Shown piece by piece: positions 59,402 to 64,000 of a stretch of 64,000 nt of DNA. Location: positions 1 through 64,000 of the forward strand of contig JASDRS010000014.1 in the NCBI GenBank assembly GCA_041441915.1. Reading direction: 5' to 3'. The position numbers and the translations under genes are program-made. Below the pieces are notes generated by a model. It worked only from the letters and a program-made list of their open reading frames with translations. It was not told where the DNA came from and searched no databases. The stretch is from UBA10365 sp041441915 (GTDB lineage: Bacteria; Pseudomonadota; Alphaproteobacteria; Rhodobacterales; Rhodobacteraceae). Numbering within the stretch: the first letter of the stretch is position 1; the number at the start of each line of letters is the position of its first letter.

Positions 59402-59491
59402 AATAAAATTATTCGTAGTATTTTTCATTTGTTGGAATTGGGTGCGATTATCCGCTTTCAAAACCCCAGTGACATAAGCTATCCTTATCAC

Positions 59492-60157
59492 ATGAATTGG
59501 ACATTACCAAATATTTTAACAATAATGCGCCTTTTGGCAGCGCCTGGGCTTGCCATCATGTTTTTGTATTTCAAGCGTCCTTTTGCTGATCAGCTAGCCC
59601 TCGCTTTGTTTGTTGGCGCTGCAATAACAGATTTCTTCGATGGATATTTGGCGCGCCTTTGGAAGCAAGAATCAAAGCTTGGCACTATGCTAGACCCGAT
59701 TGCCGACAAGACGATGGTGGTCATCGCATTGGTGATTATTACGGGATATTCGGGTATGAACCCTTGGCTAATTTTACCTGTCACAGTAATTTTATTTCGT
59801 GAGGTGTTTATCTCGGGTCTTCGAGAATTTTTGGGTCCGACTAATATGATACTATCGGTCACAAATTTGGCAAAGTGGAAAACTACAATGCAGATGGTAT
59901 CGATAGCCGTTTTGTTTTGGGGTACGGGACTTGAGTATGCCGACGAGATTGCACTTCAGGGCATGAATTCTGACCAGTATGCCCAAGCAGTTGCTGATGG
60001 TTTTGCAGACCCAATTCGCAGTTGTGGTGCGCAAGATTGTTCGCAACTTGTTACCAAAATAGGGCTAGTTTTGATTTGGGTAGCTTCTATTTTGACGATG
60101 CTAACCGGATGGGAATATTTCATAAAGGCGCTGCCTTTTTTGCGTGAGGATAAGTGA
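59492..60157 (+). CDS. pgsA: CDP-diacylglycerol--glycerol-3-phosphate 3-phosphatidyltransferase
   Basis: Committed step of phosphatidylglycerol synthesis in the inner membrane. The 221-residue product opens MNWTLPNILTIMRLLAAP and carries the CDP-alcohol phosphotransferase signature DGYLARLWKQESKLGTMLDP continuing to IADK (D-G-x2-A-R-x8-G-x3-D-x3-D) near residues 50-75, with about five membrane segments. A poorly conserved insert near 160-190 is typical of alphaproteobacteria. ATG 59492 is chosen; the upstream frame from 59429 is unlikely. The stop overlaps moaD (TGATG). Confidence 0.95.
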   Translation: MNWTLPNILTIMRLLAAPGLAIMFLYFKRPFADQLALALFVGAAITDFFDGYLARLWKQESKLGTMLDPIADKTMVVIALVIITGYSGMNPWLILPVTVILFREVFISGLREFLGPTNMILSVTNLAKWKTTMQMVSIAVLFWGTGLEYADEIALQGMNSDQYAQAVADGFADPIRSCGAQDCSQLVTKIGLVLIWVASILTMLTGWEYFIKALPFLREDK

Positions 60158-60402
60158 TGCAAATTTTATATTTCGCATGGCTTCGTGAAAGAATTGGCGT
60201 GGCGGAAGAGACATTTACAAGTTCAGCACTTACAGTGCATGACCTCGTCGATGAATTGCGCACCCGTGACCAGCGGTATGGCGCGGCCTTTGCCGATATC
60301 AGCAGCGTGCGCGTGGCGCTTGATCAAAGGCTTGGCAGTTTTGACGACCCGATCGCGGGTGTGCGGGAAGTCGCTTTTTTTCCTCCAATGACGGGTGGAT
60401 GA
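60157..60402 (+). CDS. moaD: Molybdopterin synthase sulfur carrier subunit MoaD
   Basis: An 81-residue ubiquitin-fold protein whose C-terminal Gly-Gly is thiocarboxylated and donates sulfur to make molybdopterin. It opens MQILYFAWLRERIG and ends FFPPMTGG, the diagnostic tail. ATG 60157 overlaps the pgsA stop; the stop overlaps moaE. Together with moeA, mobA and fdhD in this window, it supplies cofactor for formate dehydrogenase. Confidence 0.95.
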   Translation: MQILYFAWLRERIGVAEETFTSSALTVHDLVDELRTRDQRYGAAFADISSVRVALDQRLGSFDDPIAGVREVAFFPPMTGG

Positions 60403-60863
60403 TGCTAGTTCGAGTACAAAGTGAAGCCTTTGATTTTACGACTGAGGTCGCAGGTTTTACCAAAGACCTGTGCGATTGTGGCGCTGTGGTGACCTTTACT
60501 GGCATTGTGCGGAATAATCATGCGGGTGATTTACTAGCAATGGAAATTGAACATTACCCCGCAATGACCTGCGCGGCCTTAGAATCGATCGCCGCTAAAG
60601 CTATGGCTAAATGGTCATTGATAGATTGCATGATATTGCACCGGTTCGGGCGGCTTGAGTTGGGAGCGCCTATTATGATGGTGGCAACCGCTGCAGGTCA
60701 CCGTGCTGCGGCCTTTTCTGCTGCTAATTTTATGATGGACTATCTAAAATCATGCGCACCATTTTGGAAAAAAGAAATTACCCGAAGCCAGTCAAATTGG
60801 GTGCTGGCCAAGGAGATAGATCAAGAAGCTCTGACCCGATGGTCTATGGTCAGAGATCAATAA
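60399..60863 (+). CDS. moaE: Molybdopterin synthase catalytic subunit MoaE
   Basis: Large subunit of molybdopterin synthase, converting cyclic pyranopterin monophosphate to molybdopterin with MoaD sulfur. The 154-residue protein has GAVVTFTGIVRNNHAGD near 28, LEIEHYP-like MEIEHYPAMT near 48, HRFGRLELGAPIMMVATAAGHR near 82-103, and the active-site lysine in APFWKKEI near 127. Start ATGATG at 60399/60402 overlaps the moaD stop. Length is normal. Confidence 0.95.
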   Translation: MMLVRVQSEAFDFTTEVAGFTKDLCDCGAVVTFTGIVRNNHAGDLLAMEIEHYPAMTCAALESIAAKAMAKWSLIDCMILHRFGRLELGAPIMMVATAAGHRAAAFSAANFMMDYLKSCAPFWKKEITRSQSNWVLAKEIDQEALTRWSMVRDQ

Positions 60864-60933
60864 GTTTGACTGGCACCTGCCGCTCCATAACGATATAATA
60901 GCCGAAATTTTACTAAAGGAGTGCAAGGGCAAT

Positions 60934-61773
60934 ATGAGCGCCACTTCACAATCCCGACCGATATTACCTACCGATATTCTGGCCCGTAAAGGTGGGGTGC
61001 CCTTGGTGGCGCTGACTGCCTATACAACGCCGATGGCGCGGTTGGTAGATGCGCATTGCGATATTGCCTTGGTAGGTGACAGTGTGGGCATGGTTTTGCA
61101 TGGTTTGTCTACGACCCTTGGGGTCACGCTTGAGATGATGATCATGCATGGGCAAGCCGTGGTGCGTGGTGCGCGCTCATCCTTGGTGGCGATTGATATG
61201 CCCTTTGGTACCTATGAGGAAAGCCCCGAGCAAGCCTTTGCCAACGCGGCCCGGATCCTCGCTGAAACCGGTGCCGTGGCGGTTAAGCTTGAAGGTGGCC
61301 TTGCAATGGCTGATACTATCACCTTTTTGGTAGCCCGCGGCGTGCCTGTCATGGCGCATATTGGCCTGACACCCCAGGCCGTAAACACGCTGGGCGGCTA
61401 TAAGGTGCAGGGCCGTGGGCCTGCCACGGCACGCGTATTGGCCGATGCCCACGCCGTGGAAAAGGCCGGTGCCTTTAGCGTTGTACTTGAAAAACTGCCC
61501 GCCGAATTGGCGCAGCAAATCACTGCTGCCTTGGCTATCCCCACCATTGGCATAGGTGCTGGCCCTGACTGTGATGGACAGGTTTTGGTTTTAGACGATA
61601 TGCTGGGGCTTTTTAGCGATTTTCGTCCTAAATTTGTGAAACGCTACGCCGAACTTGGTCAGGCCGCTGACGAAGCCATTGCACATTACGCAAATGAGGT
61701 GCGCTTACGCCACTTCCCCGCAGCTGAGCATAGCTATGCGATGGCCGCTCCAAATATTGTTTCTAAGGACTGA
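60934..61773 (+). CDS. panB: 3-methyl-2-oxobutanoate hydroxymethyltransferase
   Basis: First step of pantothenate synthesis: adds a hydroxymethyl group from 5,10-methylene-THF to 2-oxoisovalerate. The 279-residue protein has the barrel motifs LTAYTTPMARLVD near 27, VGDSVGMVLHGL near 48, IDMPFGTYE near 88, KLEGG near 118 and IGLTPQAVNTLGGYKVQGR near 140. A Glu base lies in VVLEKLPAEL near 188. ATG 60934 follows AAAGGAGTG. panC begins two bases after its stop. Confidence 0.96.
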   Translation: MSATSQSRPILPTDILARKGGVPLVALTAYTTPMARLVDAHCDIALVGDSVGMVLHGLSTTLGVTLEMMIMHGQAVVRGARSSLVAIDMPFGTYEESPEQAFANAARILAETGAVAVKLEGGLAMADTITFLVARGVPVMAHIGLTPQAVNTLGGYKVQGRGPATARVLADAHAVEKAGAFSVVLEKLPAELAQQITAALAIPTIGIGAGPDCDGQVLVLDDMLGLFSDFRPKFVKRYAELGQAADEAIAHYANEVRLRHFPAAEHSYAMAAPNIVSKD

Positions 61774-61775
61774 CT

Positions 61776-62612
61776 TTGGTGATCTTGCGCACGGCACAGA
61801 ATATGCGTCAGATCGTTTTGGGCTGGAAGGCGGCTGGCCTGTCAGTGGGCGTAGTGCCTACAATGGGGGCTTTGCACGAAGGCCATTTGTCGCTGATCGC
61901 CGCAGCTAAAGGCGATAATGATCGAGTTATCGTAACCATTTTTGTTAATCCAACCCAATTTAACAATCCTGCGGATCTGGCTAGTTACCCCCGAAGGGAA
62001 GAGGCCGACGCGGACCTTTTGGTAAAACATGGGGTCGATGTGATTTTTGCGCCGTTGATTGACCAAGTCTACCCGCATGGCTTTGCCTCAAAAGTTACGG
62101 TTTTGGGGGTGTCAGAGCCGCTTGAAGGCATTTTCCGCCCTGGGTATTTTTCTGGAGTTGCAACCGTTGTGGCCAAAATTTTTAGCATAATTCTACCAGA
62201 TCGTGCTTATTTTGGCGAAAAAGATTGGCAACAGGTGCAGGTCATCAGCCGCATGAGTGTGGATTTAAACCTACCAGTTCAAATTGTGACCTGCCCTACA
62301 TTGCGCGCCCCTGATGGTATGGCGTTGTCGTCGCGCAATACCCGACTGTCACCTGCTGCGCGTGAAACGGCGGCAAAACTTTATCCACTTATGCAAGACT
62401 GCGCCCAAGCCATAGCCCAAGGCCAAGCGCTTGGACCAAGGCTTTTGGCTACACAATCAGCTCTGGTTGCCGCTGGATTTGACCAGATTGATTATTTTAC
62501 CCTGTGCGATGGCCCAAGCTTGGAAAGGCTGATTGCATACGCCCCAAATGCGCGGCTTTTGGCGGCGGTTTGGCTGGGTGACGTGCGCCTTATTGATAAT
62601 ATAGTTGCCTAA
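61776..62612 (+). CDS. panC: Pantothenate synthetase
   Basis: ATP-dependent condensation of pantoate with beta-alanine to give pantothenate. The 278-residue protein has the ATP motif PTMGALHEGHLSLI near residue 28 (HxGH type), FVNPTQFN near 58, FRPGYFSGVATVVAK near 125, YFGEKDWQQ near 148 and SSRNTRLSP near 188. The start is TTG 61776 or the GTG at 61779, giving VILRTAQNMRQ. It is coupled to panB; the partner enzyme for beta-alanine is not in the window. Confidence 0.95.
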   Translation: MVILRTAQNMRQIVLGWKAAGLSVGVVPTMGALHEGHLSLIAAAKGDNDRVIVTIFVNPTQFNNPADLASYPRREEADADLLVKHGVDVIFAPLIDQVYPHGFASKVTVLGVSEPLEGIFRPGYFSGVATVVAKIFSIILPDRAYFGEKDWQQVQVISRMSVDLNLPVQIVTCPTLRAPDGMALSSRNTRLSPAARETAAKLYPLMQDCAQAIAQGQALGPRLLATQSALVAAGFDQIDYFTLCDGPSLERLIAYAPNARLLAAVWLGDVRLIDNIVA

Positions 62613-62777
62613 TTAGGGCGCAGAAATACCTGATAAAACATAAACCACTAACACACCAAAGCCTGTCGTTATCAGTGCTGATCCAAGCCAAAATGACAGG
62701 CTGATTAAGCGCGGCAAAAGGCGGAAAAAGAACAAGGTTCCGAATAAGAGTGACCCTAATCCAAAAATCATCCCCAA
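62613..62777 (-). CDS. Predicted small membrane protein
   Basis: A 52-54-residue minus-strand frame whose stop abuts the panC stop. The product is almost wholly hydrophobic with a Phe/Arg break in the middle (IFGLGSLLFGTLFFFRLLPR, then WLGSALITTGFGVLVVYVL), that is, two membrane segments. ATG at 62771, or TTG at 62777, the latter with GGAG eight bases upstream. The exact fit against panC and the membrane-protein pattern favour a real gene; no family recognised. Confidence 0.5.
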   Translation of the reverse strand: MGMIFGLGSLLFGTLFFFRLLPRLISLSFWLGSALITTGFGVLVVYVLSGISAP

Positions 62778-63128
62778 GTTCTCGACTCCATCTTTTATAT
62801 GCTAGCTATACTAAAGCATCGGCGAAATGCAGAAAAGAGCAGGCCTTGGTCCAGAGGACCTATGCAGCTATCTTGCCAGTGCAGTTGGGGTTTATCAATA
62901 TAAAAAAGGAACTTATCTATAAATAGGCAACGGTAAGCTGGTTTGGCATTTCTATGGATTCTGGAGTGGATCATTGTCGTTTGAATAATTTTTGGCACAC
63001 ATTTTTTAAAAACGCGCTCCTAAAAACTACCGAACAGGTGTAGCTCTGCATAAAAAATGAGCTGCCATCTTAACTAAGCTGCACAAGTCAAACCCTGTTT
63101 ATATTCGTGGGGACCTGTTTCATACTTG
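62778..63128. other. Intergenic region before tRNA-Lys
   Basis: About 350 bases with no gene I can support on either strand. Open frames of up to 67 codons exist but show no family-like sequence. Fairly AT-rich. Confidence 0.4.
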
Positions 63129-63162
63129 AAAACGCTCAGCCTGTTAAGGCTGAGCGTTTTTA
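63129..63162 (-). terminator. Strong bidirectional hairpin downstream of tRNA-Lys
   Basis: A perfect 13-pair stem, AAAACGCTCAGCC (63129-63141) and GGCTGAGCGTTTT (63148-63160), with a six-base loop, immediately 3' of the tRNA on the minus strand. It carries T-runs on both sides and can stop transcripts from either direction. Confidence 0.85.
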
Positions 63163-63164
63163 TT

Positions 63165-63240
63165 TGGTGAGCCCGACGGGGTTCGAACCCATGACCCATT
63201 GATTAAAAGTCAATTGCTCTACCAGCTGAGCTACGGGCCC
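63165..63240 (-). tRNA. tRNA-Lys (anticodon UUU)
   Basis: A 76-base cloverleaf on the minus strand starting GGGCCCGTAGCTCAG, with anticodon loop CTTTTAA (anticodon TTT), T-arm GGGTTCGAACCCC, acceptor pairing GGGCCCG/CGGGCTC and an encoded CCA. Reads AAA/AAG lysine codons. Confidence 0.96.
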
Positions 63241-63344
63241 ACTCTGGGCGTGATTATGGAGTTCGTGCCGTAGGGTCAAGTGCCAAAGCGCATAAATTCA
63301 TGTGGCTCTGGCAAAAAATGAAAATGCAGGGTATATCGCGACAG

Positions 63345-64000
63345 ATGGGCGCAAAAGATACACCCTTAGCCATAAGTTTCATGAAAATGCATGGGATTGG
63401 CAATGACTTCGTCGTGATTGATTCGCGTCACCGTCAGCCTGTGACTACACCTAACTTGGCGTGTGCGGTGGGGGATCGGCATTTTGGTGTGGGGTTTGAT
63501 CAATTGGTGGAATTGCGCACCTCGGACCACGCTGATTTTGCTTTAGATTTTTGGAATTCAGACGGATCGACTGTTGGTGCGTGCGGAAATGCCACGCGCT
63601 GTGTCGCTGAGCATGTGTTGAAAGAGCTGGGCAAAACTACCTTAACCATTGAAACTGAACGCGGGATTTTGGCCGCTACACGCCGTGCGGATGGTTTTGT
63701 GTCGGTAAATATGGGCCAACCCCAGTTTGAATGGCGCGATCTGCCACTGGCCCAAGAAGTAGATCTGATGCATTTACCGCTTTCTGGCGACCCTGTGGCC
63801 GTGGGCATGGGCAATCCGCACTGCGTTTTTTTTGTGCCCGACGCGCAAAACGTTGATTTGGCTGCACGGGGACCTGTGCTTGAACATGACCCTTTGTTTC
63901 CAAAGCGTGTGAATGTCGAATTTGTAAGTGTTTTAGCCGCCGACCATCTGCGCATGCGGGTGTGGGAGCGTGGCGTTGGTGTTACGCTGGCCTGCGGGTC
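63345..64000 (+). CDS. dapF: Diaminopimelate epimerase (5' part, cut by window edge)
   Basis: Interconverts LL- and meso-diaminopimelate for lysine and peptidoglycan synthesis. The visible 218 codons contain MKMHGIGNDFVVID, the first catalytic Cys in ACGNATRC near residue 92, GMGNPHCVFF near 160, and end at VTLACG, where the second catalytic Cys lies. The gene runs past the right edge. The start may be ATG 63345, adding MGAKDTPLAISF as in roseobacter homologues, or ATG 63381. Confidence 0.93.
   Translation, partial: MGAKDTPLAISFMKMHGIGNDFVVIDSRHRQPVTTPNLACAVGDRHFGVGFDQLVELRTSDHADFALDFWNSDGSTVGACGNATRCVAEHVLKELGKTTLTIETERGILAATRRADGFVSVNMGQPQFEWRDLPLAQEVDLMHLPLSGDPVAVGMGNPHCVFFVPDAQNVDLAARGPVLEHDPLFPKRVNVEFVSVLAADHLRMRVWERGVGVTLACG

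Noticed and set aside
1..64000. CRISPR arrays, prophage, insertion sequences, integrase or attachment sites
   Set aside because: No regularly spaced direct repeats, transposase, integrase or phage genes were seen; the only tRNA has no adjacent integrase or duplicated 3' end.

Overview
The window reads as a contiguous piece of chromosome from a marine alphaproteobacterium of the Roseobacter group (Rhodobacteraceae). The support is the mix of lineage-typical genes: CcrM methyltransferase, TrcR (DUF1013), COQ9, DUF2125, DUF2478, a BamF-like DUF3035 lipoprotein, an RpoE/ChrR pair, and a formate dehydrogenase with a NuoE-NuoF fused subunit. Base composition is about half G+C by eye, low for the family, spacing is tight, and several accessory genes are decayed. 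This resembles streamlined pelagic lineages such as the RCA cluster; that placement is inference.

Layout. 0.2-6.4 kb: purH, lspA, a BamF-like lipoprotein, mutL, rmuC. 6.4-11.9 kb: the sigma factor/anti-sigma pair rpoE-chrR on the minus strand, divergent from a four-gene plus-strand operon (flavin amine oxidase, DUF1365, MFS, SDR). Both sides carry a matching TGATCY-N18-TATMTT element. 12-18.4 kb: pyk, rpmI-rplT, pheS, rpsO, pnp. 18.4-23.4 kb: aldehyde dehydrogenase, quinone oxidoreductase, COQ9 and rpsU, with relics of a 1-Cys peroxiredoxin, an arsenite-type aquaporin and an arsenate reductase. 23.6-33.5 kb: psd-pssA, an Lrp regulator divergent from ald, trcR, a flavoprotein, rnhB, ccrM, mutY, DUF721, a DsbA-like protein. 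33.5-38.4 kb: a CaiB/BaiF N-terminal fragment joined to waaA-lpxK, then a DEAD-box helicase. 38.5-49.9 kb: a formate oxidation island with a tungstate ABC importer, fdsA-fdsB, tusA, a MoeA fusion, mobA, fdhD and DUF2478. 49.9-64 kb: SDR, DUF2125, pmbA, an inositol monophosphatase-family gene, LysR, S49 peptidase, SDR, uvrC-pgsA-moaD-moaE, panB-panC, tRNA-Lys(UUU) and the start of dapF.

How it fits together. The 38-50 kb block looks like a functional unit: the importer supplies tungstate (or molybdate), MoeA/MobA/MoaD/MoaE build the bis-MGD cofactor, FdhD (perhaps with TusA) sulfurates it, and FdsAB oxidises formate to reduce NAD+. A strong palindrome lies upstream of fdsB and an FDH-type LysR gene lies about 9 kb away. 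RpoE/ChrR is the singlet-oxygen/peroxide response system known from Rhodobacter sphaeroides; its usual target cluster is adjacent but lacks the SAM-dependent (CFA-synthase-like) methyltransferase.

I found no prophage, CRISPR array or insertion sequence. The most notable material is the set of gene relics and deletion joints, the divergent RpoE-type promoter pair with its reduced operon, and the formate/tungsten island.
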